A DNA stretch of 64,000 nt, taken from positions 186,001-250,000 of the forward strand of contig MU867060.1 of assembly GCA_033725935.1 (NCBI GenBank), written 5' to 3'. Every line of letters begins with the position of its first letter. Position 1 is the first letter of the stretch. This document shows, in pieces, positions 42,300-54,102 of the stretch. Both the position numbers and the translations under genes were made by a program. The notes beneath the pieces are model-generated. The model worked only from the letters and a program-made list of their open reading frames with translations. It did not search any database and had not been told where the DNA came from. Origin of the DNA: Cladorrhinum sp. PSN259. Its lineage: Eukaryota > Ascomycota > Sordariomycetes > Sordariales > Podosporaceae.

Positions 42300-42422
42300 A
42301 TGCAAAGAACACCAACAAGGAAAAAAATTGCTCCAAAATGTAAAAAAATAGGGTATATACCCTTACACCGAGAAGTGAAAGAAAAGTCCAAAACCCCGCC
42401 AACTACGCAACAATCGCGATAG
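42300..42422 (+). CDS. Possible 40-residue basic peptide (uncertain)
   Basis: ATG 42300 is about 90 bases after the TATA-like element and opens a 40-codon frame rich in Lys and Arg (MQRTPTRKKIAPKCKK...). It is too short to judge by composition alone. It could equally be a 5' leader frame of a non-coding transcript convergent to the bHLH gene. Confidence 0.2.
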   Translation: MQRTPTRKKIAPKCKKIGYIPLHREVKEKSKTPPTTQQSR

Positions 42423-42739
42423 AGATGGGTATGATGCTACACCACCCTGGTTAGGCAGAGACAGAATATAAACCGGCCAAATTCATCAGTTTTCCTTTTT
42501 CATACCACCATCCATTTCCATTCCGCCCACCAAAACCGCCAAGGGCACCAGCGCCGGGCCGCCCCAAGCTCGCCCAAAGAACCAGAATGAAGAATTTGTG
42601 ACACACCTAGAGTAATAAACCCACCAAAAGTGTACCAAAAATGTAAAGCGCTTTTTGAAACTCTGATATACACATGACAAAGAAAACAGAGGCGAAAGGG
42701 TCAACACAAGATCGGATGTCGACTAGCCGAATAATACAC

Positions 42740-44339
42740 TTAATATCTTGGACCGGCGGCAGGCCGGAAACCGTTGGAGCCATTCACCCTTGGACCGTCG
42801 TACTGAACCCCAGTCATTGAATCAGGTCCTGTTGGAACGGGAGGGGCTTCAAAATTGCCCCTGAGAGGCGGCAACTCTGGTGGACGTGACCGCGCAAAGT
42901 CGGCCGCATATTGGTCAGGTGGGTGTTGAGCAGCACCCCCATGCATGTGGTGCTTCTGGGGATACTGGCGGAATTCTTGAAGTTGGCGTTGTAGGTCCTC
43001 GATCGCCGCTCGTTGTTTGGTGATTTCATCATTCTGCGCTTGGATATGCTGACCAAGATCCCTGATAATGCCGGACTGTCGCTGGTGTTCGGAAATGGCT
43101 ATTGCTGTGTTAGTAGATTGTAGCAGTGAGAAAACGGAATACATAAGGACTGACCTTTGGTCAAAATCTCCCACTTGGATGCCTTCTGCCCGCGTTCCTG
43201 GGGCATTAAGTCCCTGAGCTGGTCAAAAAGTTCTTTCATCTCGGTCCTTCTTTTCCGCTCGGCCAGTTTATGGGTGACTCGAAGCTCCGGCGTCCGGCTA
43301 TAAGGCTGATTGCCAGACTGGGGACTGCTCTCCTCGTTCTGCAAGTCCGAGATCTGTCTATGCTGAAGGGTGTGGTGGTGAGTGGTTGAGTACTCCTGAG
43401 ATGCGGTTGATAGCCTCTGATATTCTGAAGGGGTGAGGCTATCTTCCAGGCGACGCTGGCCTACAGGCAATCTCGACTCAGTTGTGAACTGGCTGCTAGC
43501 TAGCGACTCAGCGATGCTGCTCCTCCGCGAATTGATGAGAGAGTGAGCCTGGGTGGACGGTATCCGGTGCAACTCATCCTCAGGGAATGCCCATGCCTGA
43601 CCCTTTGTGGGCTCAGCTGCCCGAGCAATCTGGCTCGTGGCGGGCCCTGTAATGGCGGGCGCAACCTTCATCTTGGGTATGCCGCCCTCGGGTTTTCGTT
43701 CGGCGTTTGGTTGGTATCCATTGGATATCCGGTTAATGGCCAAAGAGTCGAGGTTGGCACGGGGATTTCTCTGCTGCTGCAGGGTCTGGTGGATCGATGT
43801 AGTCGAGTGGTTGTGAGTCGCATATGGCGAATTTCCCAATCCCAAGTTATTAAACCCTTGGTTGAACCTGCTGTCAACACTTTCCCTCCTCGAAAGAGCC
43901 TCGGGTAAGTCTCCATGTCCAAATGTAGCGCTATTGGGAGCGGACTCGAGCGATTGTGGCCGATCGAAACGACGAGGGTCGGCACTTCCAGGTGTGGTCG
44001 GCGAGACGATTGAAGCGACGCTCATATTACTGTTGGTGGGAGAAACAAGCGGCTGCGGGAGCAAATGGGCCGTTGTAGTCGGGGAAGGTGTCTTGTCTAC
44101 CGGTGAGGTCTGGAAGCCCGAACTGGGAGGGCTCAGAACCCCGAGGCCTGAAGCCGTTGAGTTGTCTGGAGACCAGTTGTTAGCCAATTGAGGCTGGTAA
44201 GAGCTTTACCAGGAAGTCTAGACGAACGTTTGCTGTCAGTGCTAGAATAGTAAGCAGAATCACGGTGATCGTCAGGCGAATTCAAGATTCCAGTCAAGCC
44301 GGCTGGGAATTTCTGCGACGCAGGCCGTTGTTGCTCCAT
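42740..44339 (-). CDS. bHLH transcription factor
   Basis: Three exons: 44339-44210, 44165-43155 and 43104-42740, giving 501 residues. The N-terminal 300 residues are Ser/Pro/Thr-rich and disordered (SPVDKTPSPTT, LVSPTNSNMSVASIVSP). The basic region reads RVTHKLAERKRRTEMKELF, with H, E and R at the positions that contact E-box DNA; helix 1 and the loop are FDQLRDLMPQERGQKASKW, and helix 2 continues across the last intron (LTK|AIAISEHQ), followed by a coiled coil (LGQHIQAQNDEITKQRAAIEDLQRQL) for dimerisation. The C-terminus is Pro-rich. The His-Glu-Arg set predicts CANNTG binding. Intron branch sites are GCTAAC and TACTAAC. It is transcribed leftward, so the 7.7-kb gene-poor region to its right is its upstream region. 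Confidence 0.9.
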
Positions 44340-47300
44340 TTTGCCGGCTAATTGATGCAGGTGCGAATGGAAACACCAGCGAAGCCTCTGGCCGCACGTG
44401 GCTCAGGCCAGGGCTTCAAGCACTCCAAGTTTTGCGGTCGTCAACTCAACTGACTCACGCAACCCAACCTGAACTCCAAGTTCCTGGCCGGGCCGAGGAA
44501 TGTATTTAGGAAAAGGAGTGACGTGAATCTGACAACGAAAGAAACACAGCGGCGCAAACTCGTATGGGTTGGGTGGTCCGCGATTGAGGTTGAATTGGAA
44601 CAGCAGAACCCTCAGTTATTACGGGCTATGCCTGGCGTTAGTTTGGGGGCGTGCTTGCGAGCTTGCTGCGCGCGAATGAAGTGGAGCGGGACAACGACAA
44701 CGGTCGACGAAGGCAGTTGGCGGTCGAAGAAGCGTCGTCGATAGTGAGGTGGCTGCAATCGATGGTTTGCTGTGAAGGTGAGAAAGTCAGGAGGTGTGGT
44801 AGGGAGAGCCAAGGACAACAATATCAAAGATGGTTTCCGAGTGCTAGGATGGGGGCAAGAGGGAGCGGCAGAGAGACGGACCATGGACGGGCCAGCACGT
44901 TTTTTCAAAGGCGGGCTCTTTGAAAGAAGCAGCCCAGCATCTGTGAACAAGGGGTGGAATAGTGGAATTGAGGGGAACGCACAAGCCAGCTTCCAGCGAC
45001 GCTCACCCGCTCTCAGCCAGAGGAGAGGGGGGAAAGACGGGAGTCAACGGGGATTGGCCGATGAAGTTGATGATTTACGATCCATTCCCGAAGAGGACAG
45101 CAAAAAAGGGCTGTCCATGAAGGGGGATCCCTCCCAGGGTCTGGGTCTAGCGCAAGAAGGACCCGTTCCTTGGTGGGCAGCCACATGTATCTTGCATGAT
45201 GGTGGGTGCTCGGAGGCCCATGCCCATCTCAGGCGCTCAAGGTCCCGGGTACAAAGCGACATTGGGACGGTCGGACGGGCAGCAACAGTGCGCTGCGCGG
45301 ATAATGCATCCAGCCTGCGGCCAGGTGCGACTCGAATGCTGTTTCTCGTTTCTCGGCGCAGAGTGACACACCAGCTTGTGGGCACCCATGTGGGGCGGTA
45401 CCAGGTACCGCTGCCAAGCATCCTTAACAGACCCGACGAAAATGGCAGGAGCCAAGGCGGTCCCGAATCCGCTAGACCACCGCCCGTGCACTACCGGGAT
45501 AGCCTGTCGGCGGCTGCTCTGGGCAGCTGTCACCCACTTTTTACACTCTCTTGCCCGTGCCGCTCGGATCGTTTGTTAGTAGAGACGGTAAAAGATACCG
45601 ACTGCCATCCTTTGCAGGACCAGGTTGCCTTCCAGGTTCAGGACTACGGTTTACATAGTGAGGTGGATTCCAGATTATGGGGGTTAAGGTATGGACAGTT
45701 TAAGGTACATGGGTACCAGGAATGGCCTAGCTTTGGAAAGTACCTCAATGAGTACCTACAAATCGGTGATTTTGACAATCTCAGTCAGAGTTTCATTCTG
45801 GACCTGGCAAGCACATGGTGCAGTGGATTGTGAATGTGGAATTCGTGCTTGTTGGGTGGGGTTAGGTCCCACATAATTGCACGTCTTGGGTGACCTTGAT
45901 TGAGGTACCAGCTTGAAATTCTGATCGTTGTTCCCTATTGTTATCAAGTGGTCAAGGAAAAAGAATGAACGGGCAAATACAAAAGACTGAGATGATGCTG
46001 CGCGCCCCTGGAGCTATTGAGCCGACTCCCGAATCTCAACCGGGTCCAAGAGTTATTCCCAGGGAATATCAATACCTGGGCATGCGCGCCAATTGGGAAG
46101 ACAGACGGTCCCGAATCACCCAGGTTTGACTCGTTGATACCTTCCGCTCCCGTGTGGTGGAGTATACTGCGTAAGACGGGTGGTCTCTTAGATGGTAGGT
46201 ATCACGATGAAAGGTCAAGCAAGTCTCAGGCAACAGCTGTTGGCGGCTTTGAGCAAAGATGATTGTTCAGGAATGGCAGGGAGCCTGCGATCTACCTCGA
46301 AAACCATTCTTGTCTTTGCGAACATGTGGAAGCTGCGACGCTACCGATCTCAGCTGAAATCCAGCATCAGTAACTGCCTTTTGGTACTTCAATGTAGGTA
46401 CCGAGGTGTGCACCACAGGCTGCGCAGTAATACATGTTGCCGTTCCATCCTGTTGGAACACGCCAGATTGACCAATTGCTGTCTGAAATGCCGTGCCTCC
46501 AGCGAACAGAGGTTCCGACAGCAGCAAATTCGAGTCCCGGCCGCGGCCCGGCATTTAACTAGTAGCAAGTCACGCTAGTTGCTGTGTCTCCCACTGGTTG
46601 TCTGCGTTCCTTGGTGTGTGAGCTCGCATGGCATGGTGCATGGTGTGTGTGGTGCTTCCTGCGGGGCATATTCGAAGTATATGTAGAAGTACGATTGAGA
46701 GACAGGAAACTGGTGAGATTCTTATTGTCTGCTCACCACTCACCTGTGTAGGCCGGTCGGCCTTGAATGACATTCATCCACATGTGGTGGAAAGTTCCCC
46801 TCCGTTCTGAACGGCATTCGAGAGAGCCACACAACCCTCAATCGGAACCGAAAGCTACCTCGTCCGAAACTGGAGCTAACAGCTTCCACTACCGGCCAGG
46901 ACTGTCTGTTATCAGTCACCGAGATGATGGATTTGGAGCGTCTCCGGGCGGCATCCGTTTGCCAGTTGGACTCAAGTTGGAAATCCATCTTAGCCCCCCC
47001 GCCAATCTCCCTCTCAACCATGGAGAAGAAGAAAAATGCGCCTGCAGCACTCATCTCGGCAGGTGAGACGAGGACAAATACAGTGCGACCCGGAAGTTAC
47101 GCCGTTTCAAAGGGCCACAGCGCCGCTGGGCGAATAATTGAACCTGCTTGACTTTGACGGCAAATATTGCCTCGTCTCGATCTAAGTGTACTTCGCATCG
47201 GAGCTCAGGGCAGTTTGCGATCCCTGGCCTGCAAGCAATACGCTAATGAGATCTTAACCCCACAGATCAGATGCACGGACGCTTGCGCTCCCGGCACGTG

Positions 47301-50300
47301 TCGCCCAAGGCTTGCCCAATCTTTCTCGGCGAAATAATTAGACCCTTGACGCTCCAACCGACCACCACATCACCACACCATCATCACTATCACTTTGAGT
47401 CCCATGGAATTGGACAAGGTGTTTCTGATTCATGATTCTGGCGACCCGAGGATGCCGGAAAGAACGCAAGGGACAGTTCGTAAATAAAGGGAACTCCCGA
47501 CCCGAATTGGCGATGGTTGCGACGAGCCCTCGTGGCCGTGGTTCCTGGAAACCAAGGATTTTTCGGAGCGATGTGGGTTTGGGCGTGCTGGCCATGCAGT
47601 TTCTTGCCCTGATTAATTTATTTTCGGTACAAAGTAACGGATGATTATTCTGGGAGTTGACAGTGGCATGTGTCGTGTCTTGGCGCGCAGCAAAGCAACA
47701 CTCAGCTCTCAGGTCTTTGTTCGATTCACCCAACTCTAGTGCTGTTTGAGCAGCACCCGAGTCGCATCATTGAGACGTTTCCAACGGCCCGCGGCACGAC
47801 AAACAAAGCAACAGCCCCAAACGTCATGACTTTTGTTTTTCTTTTGTAGCCTGCAGTGCTAATTAAGCCGTGTATATTGATCACCACTTTATCACCCTGC
47901 GTTGCTCAACTCCCGGTCGATCACAAACTGCCCAATTGGGTGCTGACTTGGCTAATTAACGATACACGGCCCAAGATCACCCAGTCGATCGCCTCTGACA
48001 TTTGCAATCTAGCATCGACTCGCAATTCATGAAATGTGCGGACGTGGCGGAGTGGTTATTGACCTGTCAATGGCTGGTGGTGTTGTGATCAGTCATCGCC
48101 ATTGCAGGACACTGGTTATCAGTGATGGCTACCGTCTCCAACATCTCCCAGCTGACCTCGCACACAGCTGTTCCAAGCCAGCCGCCGGCACTATTTCTTT
48201 TGAGATGTCAAGCTAGTGTTGTTGACTCCTCCATTTTGAGATAGCTTGAGCAGGGCCAAAGACTCGGAAACAATGGTCGCTACGAGCTAGATGATATGTC
48301 AGATATCATGGTCTCGAGCTCCTCATCTCTCCCTTCACTTCCAGGAGGTGTGTTTTCCGGCCGCCAAAAACCGATTCTGCGGAGTCCAGTCGGGAGCGAT
48401 CCAGTTAGACAATGGAGGATTCAAGCCACCAAAGCCTCTTAGAATCTTGGTGGTCCCCGAGTCGGCGACTTCAAGTCTCAAAACAGCCTCTCGTCACGAT
48501 TCCCGCTGTCACCGTCCCACCCGTATCCGTATAAGTCACATGCCCTCCACTTTATCCGATAACAGCCTGGATAGAATCGACCGTCAAACTAGACTTTCTG
48601 GGAAATTGTGAACCTAGAAAGATTGTGGAAAAGGTGGAGGTAGTGGACGCCCTTCTCTTCTCACAGCTTGCAAACTTGTCCGTGGCTGGGTATCCTCCAC
48701 TTCCACCTCCTCTTATTGGAAACATCTGATTCATGACGAAATTCGACATGATCCGGGAGCCCGGCCTGGCTGGTTCACCTGGGACGGGAGATCCTCCCGG
48801 CTGGGGTCGAGGATGTCGCCATCGTTTCCGGAGGCGCACATCAAAATGCTGTCTGGGATGCCGATCACTGGACGCCGCCAAACCCACTGGGCGGCAAGCC
48901 CCTGGCAGAATCTTAACGCCCCGTTTCACGCTTGACAACACCTCAACGCAAGGGCCTTTCTCCCCATATCAGATCTGGATGCGGCTGAGAGAAAGTTTGT
49001 TCTTGGAGGCGTTTGATATACCATCGAATTGTACATCGCTTCGACCGCAGACACTGCCGACTGATTGGTCCCACTCTAGAGCCGTCGATTTTTTTGGAGG
49101 GTCTCCGAGCATCAAGCATTCAAAGCTCTCCGGCACCGAGGTGAGACCTTGACTTGGGGATATATCGTAACACCAATGTGTATCTCAGGCTTCACTGCTT
49201 CGGCGACAACCCGTCATGCCAGATAACCGATCCTTGAGTCCCGGCCGACAGCAAGCAACCCTATAGAGAGCCACTATTACGGCCAGCATCCGATCGCATC
49301 GCTCGTGTCTAGTAGCATTTGTCATTTCTTTTTCTCGCTTGTTGAGATCGCAGGCTTCTAATGGGTTGTGCAGACAAGCTGCGGGCTGGAGGATCGCACA
49401 ATAAACCACTCGGTCCAATAGAGGTAATTACCACCGGTTAGATGACAATCTTGTACGACAAGACACAGAAACACCGACTCGGAAACAGCCACGCGTGCGC
49501 TTGCAGTCCTGAGGCTGTCTCCCTGGCCGAAACCTTTCGGGCATCGACCCTATGCCCTTCTCGTATCTGCGAGTTTTGTCATTCAGCGCCGCCAAGACCA
49601 GGGGGTGACCAAGACATATCTGTTTACAGTTCACCACCCCCCTTATCCGATCAGAGACTTGGGCGGAAGTCCGGGAGCCGGTCATTGAGGATTAACAGCC
49701 CCTATTCCTTCATCCTTCACTCAAATAGAGGCGCGGGATCTACATTCCAGGTTTGGAAGTACGAGCGAACAAAAGCAACCAGGCACACAACACAACCAAA
49801 CCTAACGACGTGAGAGGTAGGACTGCAAATTGCCATCTCTTTCCTTGTACGTTGTAATACCTATTCCACGTGTCCTGCTCTCGGCACCGGTCAGATGGCA
49901 TCCAAATCAAGTCCACAGATCCATCCCGCCAGCTTCCGTACTGCCGCAAGCCGTACTACCCGAGCTTAGTGCCGATTCAGAAGCAATTAGTGGCGACCCG
50001 TACCTTCGGGTTTAGAGGTTACTCGAGGTAACCCCTTCTGCTTTGTTCTGTTGTGCTGATGCTGGTGCTCCGTCTTGTGATCTCTGTAATTCCTCTCCAC
50101 CCACTTACAGCAAAGCAAAATGTCAGCATTTTTTTGCAAGCCATAGAGAAACAGCCCGCAAATAGTATGGAAATATTCTGTTTTCCGGCGGTTGACTAAA
50201 CAGAGATGAGGACTACAGGAGTGGATCCTCAACCTCGAGGTTTATCTCGCGCAAATAGGTGCTGTCAGAAGACGAAGAACAAAAAGGTTGTATAGCATCA

Positions 50301-52027
50301 CATCGGCGCAGAGACATCAGGTAACTTACCCTCGGCTACTTTCGCTGAATCTGCGCTGTATACGGCGTATATTGTACTCCCTCGATCATGCAAATCCAGA
50401 TTCGGCCCTTGGTAAGCTCGCACTATAACGATCGTACGGAAGACCAAAAACTACTGCAAGGCACACAAGACCACAGAAGAACACAGCACCATCATAGTGC
50501 AAGGCTGTGCGAGGTAAGAACAGACAGGTTGACAGCACGGGTTTACGATTACCAGGATTTTTCGTACGTAAAAACAGCGGCGAATAGTTTTGTGTAGGTT
50601 GAACGACTTTGACTGCAGGGCATTCTGTGTGAGCATTTTTATGTTCAAGTCATGAGCCAGATAGCCTCACAGTTTGTTTTTCTGAATGAGACAAGAACTG
50701 CTTTTATTCGGCCGGGTCTTTTCGGTTCTTTGCTAATAACTTAAGTACCTCTGGATTAGATGAGGGTTCACAGCTTTGGTCAACTCAGATCAGAGCACAG
50801 CAGGACACCAATTTATATGACTGCAGCTTGACATGTCATTATTATATTGGGCTGGCTCCAAGGGTGGGTAGATTTTGCAAATTGAATTTAGCGGTTAACT
50901 TAACTGTCATTTGTTGAGTTCTCATGCCCTGCGATGGAATATACCATACGAAGCGACATATCATATTCAGGGGTACGTGTCTATCCAGCCCCGGTATTTA
51001 GGCCCCTTGACAAGCTTTACTTACACCTTCACTCTTGTTATGCCTCTTTTGTAGAAGTATCGTAGGATTGTGAAGGGAGCTTCTTGAGAGACATTGCATG
51101 TATCATGGTACAGCAAACATCATGATTGTGGTTATTGCCCATCATATGCGGTGATTCTCTCGGGCAATACCATTCGCGTGCACAAGATTAATATAACTGC
51201 TTCAAACCTTTTGCCATCATACAAAAGACACGCAGGAAGTACCAAGGTGGCATGAGCACATGGTTGTAATCGAACCATGGAATGGTCTGTCCGTGTTTGA
51301 ACTATATTGCTGTGATAGGCAACGGCGGCGCGAGCTCGGGGAGAAGCAGTCCACAACAGGTTTTTATGGTCATTGTTGAGAAGGTTGGAGGCCGTCATAC
51401 GGAAATTTCTCCAACCGGGCACGACAGACACGTTTGTCACCACCGTTTTAGTTCAGGGTGTAGATATTGGTGTGGCCTAACTGAAGATGGAGTTGTGATT
51501 GAAGGTCTCTGCCGAGTCAATAGTGATGTGTGAACAATTCCTTTTTCGCTTCCTCCATTCCCGAAAGTAAGATATCAAGGAGGACGCAGCTTGCTTGTAG
51601 AAGTTTGCATCAGTAAGACGCATTTGTCGGGTTTAGAAAGCTGCTCAGGAGCTTGGAAGTACTGCAGACACTCGAGAAATGTAACTTGCAGAGAGAAGAG
51701 CAAGCAAGCAAGACATTGAAAGACTCTAGGCTGACGTCGAACTGTTTCAACACTCCTGTATGACAGAAGTAGAAGAAACGTAGACGGAAGACTCAACTGA
51801 CCAGGAACCTAACTTCCAGTAAGCTGATAATAACACAACACATTGAAGACATCCAAAACGAAGCGATGACAACCTCTTGCCATGTCCTAGCTTGAGTCCA
51901 TCCTCACCCACTAAAACAAGTAAACGACCCAAACCTCTTCCTCTCCACAAACCCACCCTTGCTTTCCCAACTAACAAAAAACACAAAAATTAACACCCAC
52001 CACTCCCATATTTCTTTTCACTCTATT
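44340..52027. other. 7.7-kb gene-poor region upstream of the bHLH gene
   Basis: No convincing gene in any frame. Open frames here are short, overlap on both strands and show no motif; the longest (44772-45833, rightward) has no ATG and random-looking composition. Base composition is not extremely AT-rich, so this is not a heavily RIP-mutated block. No transposon ends or reverse transcriptase motifs were seen. Some of it may be bHLH regulatory DNA or unrecognised non-coding transcripts. Confidence 0.5.
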
Positions 52028-52115
52028 TGGACGAGCTGGGAATCGAACCCAGGACCTTTCGCATATCCAAAGCGAACATGCTAAGCGAACGCTCTACCAA
52101 CTGAGCCACACGCCC
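52028..52115 (-). tRNA. tRNA-Ala (AGC) with intron
   Basis: Read leftward from 52115: GGGCGTG acceptor, A box TGGCTCAGTTGG, anticodon stem TTCGC/GCGAA with loop TTAGCAT (anticodon AGC), and B box GGTTCGATTCC followed by the closing CTCGTCC and discriminator A (52028). A 15-base intron lies after the nucleotide 3' of the anticodon. The U-U mismatch in the acceptor stem is as in yeast tRNA-Ala. Confidence 0.92.
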
Positions 52116-52150
52116 TTGTGAAAACAAGAGAGAAGAGAGGAAGGTGAGTT

Positions 52151-52255
52151 TGGACGAGCCCGGAATCGAACCGGGGACCTTCCGCAGTAACTTATTCACT
52201 CGTAAGAATAGGAGGAGATGCTAAGCGGGCGCTCTACCAACTGAGCCACACGCCC
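52151..52255 (-). tRNA. tRNA-Ala (AGC) with longer intron
   Basis: Same acceptor, D arm and anticodon loop as its neighbour (TTAGCAT), starting at 52255. The anticodon stem differs (CCCGC/GCGGA, with one end C-A mismatch), the T arm is GGTTCGATTCC with a stem CCCCGG-type pairing, and the intron is about 32 bases. The two genes are 35 bases apart in the same direction, a local duplication in which the bodies are conserved and the introns have diverged. Confidence 0.9.
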
Positions 52256-53044
52256 TTGTTGTTTTGGTTTTGTGAATTTGTTGAGATTGGATGTGAATTG
52301 GGTGGGTTTTCTATGAGTTGAGTGTGTTTGTGTTGTGTGTACGCTGGGATGGGAGTACCTGGTAGGTGAAGTGGAGCCGGGGGTTGAGTGGTGGAGTACA
52401 TGACAGTGGAAGACTTGGATGGTGGTCCTTGGAGGGAAGCGAAAAGAGTGAGGATGAGCGGTGGTTATTCTTGGTCTCGTGACAGATGAAGAGGATGGAG
52501 GGTCCAAGAAGAGACAGTTAAAGAATCCCTACCATACCAGTTTGATCTCCCCAGGGCAGAGTGAGAGGGATTCTTTGGATAGGAAAGAGTTTTACTGACA
52601 TTGTCCATCAAGGACTTTACGGACCTTTGAAACGACGAGTTTGGTATTCTTCTCAGGTAATTACTGAACTGTCGAGGCAATGGGTAGAACAATAAGAGAT
52701 AAATGTTTTGGAACCTTGGTGGTTAATGCTGCAAGGAATTTTTTTTCCAGGGTTCGGGTTTCGTGTTAGGTTTTTTTTTTTTTTTTTTTTTTTTTACTGC
52801 AACGTTAGAAACAGCATTCTGAACCCCGCCCCACCAAGCCGACTTAGGGTTAGCGCATTCATCCGCGGGCCTGGGATCCTGGGCGAAAAATTTCTGGCAA
52901 GCAATCGCAAAGGCCGGCTTCGAGCTCAAACAATTCTTCATCCATTTCACCACGCTTTCTGCCGTTGCCAGCACCACCACAAGACATCCAAAGAAGGCCC
53001 AACCAGACCCTTTCTGCTCTCATCCTTCTAAACAGAAATACAAC
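52256..53044. other. Intergenic before the RRM gene
   Basis: GT-rich sequence next to the tRNA genes (52256-52350), then AT-rich sequence with a 25-T run (52771-52795). The leader of the RRM gene lies at the right end (GCACCACCACAAGACATCC). No further gene recognised. Confidence 0.5.
52771..52795. repeat. T25 homopolymer
   Basis: Twenty-five T in a row; exact length is probably unreliable. It may act as a nucleosome-excluding promoter tract for the RRM gene 250 bases downstream. Confidence 0.8.
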
Positions 53045-54102
53045 ATGTAAGTCGAGCCTCAATCTCCCTAGATTCCTTGAAATGCATCGAGCGCCCGCTG
53101 ACAAGTCATCCCACCTTGATAGGCAGTCCATTCGTCGCGCCGCTTTCCGATCTGCCCTCTCGGCTTCGAGGGCAGTGTCTGTCAAGGCTCCTACCACCCC
53201 ATTCGCCTCTACTATCGCCAGAGCCGCCACTGCTTCCAAGTTGGTGTCGTTCTCCTCCGTACGCTTCTATTCTCAGGAGCCCGTCGAGCAGACCGAGCAG
53301 GCCGAGCAGGCCGAGCAGAGCAGTGCCGAGATCCAGGAGGCTTCCCAGGAGACCGCCGAAGTTGTCCAGCCAGAGGCCACTTCTAAGCCATCTGTCCCTC
53401 CTAACAGTATGCACCGCTTTTTGCCCTCTCAATTATGTGCTTTCAAAAGCTAATAACTCGTTTCTCAGCCCACACTGCTTTTGTCCGCAATTTGGTTTTT
53501 GAGGTTACCGAGACTCACCTCAAGGAGGCCTTCGAGAAGTATGGTGCCGTTCTCGACACACACGTTGTTCGCGACCCTCGTGGTATGAGCAAGGGGTATG
53601 TTTTTTTCTGTTTGGTTCTATCACTATGGTGTATTCGAAATTTACTAACCCTGGTGTGCTCTACAGTTTTGGCTTCGTGACGTTCGACTCAAAGGAGGCA
53701 TTGGATGCTGCTTGCGCCAATGTTAACAGCTCATTCTGGCACGGTCGCCGTATTACCTGCATTCCCAGGACATACACCAGCGGCAAGGCCCCAGGGCGTG
53801 GTCCTTCCAACCCTGCGGCTAGGCCACCCACTTCCCAGCTCTTCGTCGGCAATATCCCCTACGAGACCACCGATACTGAGCTCAACAAGATATTCAAGGG
53901 AATCAATGGCCTTCGTGATGTTCGCATTGCTGTCGACCGCACTACTGGCTGGCCCCGTGGCTTCGCCCACGCCGATTTCGCGGATGTTGACTCAGCCAAG
54001 ATCGCCCACGAGAGACTTCAGGGTGTCACCATCGGCGACAGGACGCTGCGTGTCGACTTTGCCGAGGGCTATCAGAAGAAAAGGTCCAACGACTCGGAGT
54101 AG
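53045..54102 (+). CDS. Mitochondrial-type two-RRM RNA-binding protein
   Basis: Preferred model: 53045-53046, 53123-53406, 53469-53595 and 53667-54102, 282 residues. In it the ATG is split (AT|GTAAGT ... TTGATAG|G), giving MQSIRRAAFRSALSASRAVS, a textbook mitochondrial presequence ending near RFYSQE. An alternative start at ATG 53082 reads MHRAPADKSSHLDRQSIRR without that intron. After a Glu/Gln/Ala-rich linker come two RRMs: the first with RNP2 AFVRNL and RNP1 KGFGFVTF, the second with RNP2 LFVGNI and RNP1 RGFAHADF. The last two introns fall inside or beside RRM1. Likely role: RNA binding in mitochondria. The TATA-less promoter contains a T25 tract. The gene is followed by PEX5 in the same direction. 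Confidence 0.85.

Larger units (their letters stand above)
41315..42739. other. Intergenic with one promoter-like element
   Basis: 5' region of the acidic-protein gene, then AT-rich sequence. The only structured part is a TATA box with a pyrimidine-rich leader and a short basic frame at 42201-42422, listed separately. No other gene was recognised. Confidence 0.45.

Noticed and set aside
44772..45833. 353-codon rightward open frame in the gene-poor region
   Set aside because: It starts with GTG, not ATG, has no recognisable motif, and frames on the opposite strand are nearly as long; it fits chance opening in GC-rich DNA.
46500..46560. B-box-like AATTCGAGTCC near 46517
   Set aside because: Flanking bases cannot form a T stem and no A box precedes it.
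48040..48140. tRNA-like A box (TGGCGGAGTGG) at about 48047
   Set aside because: No B box (GGTTCGANNCC) within the next 120 bases and no acceptor-stem pairing.
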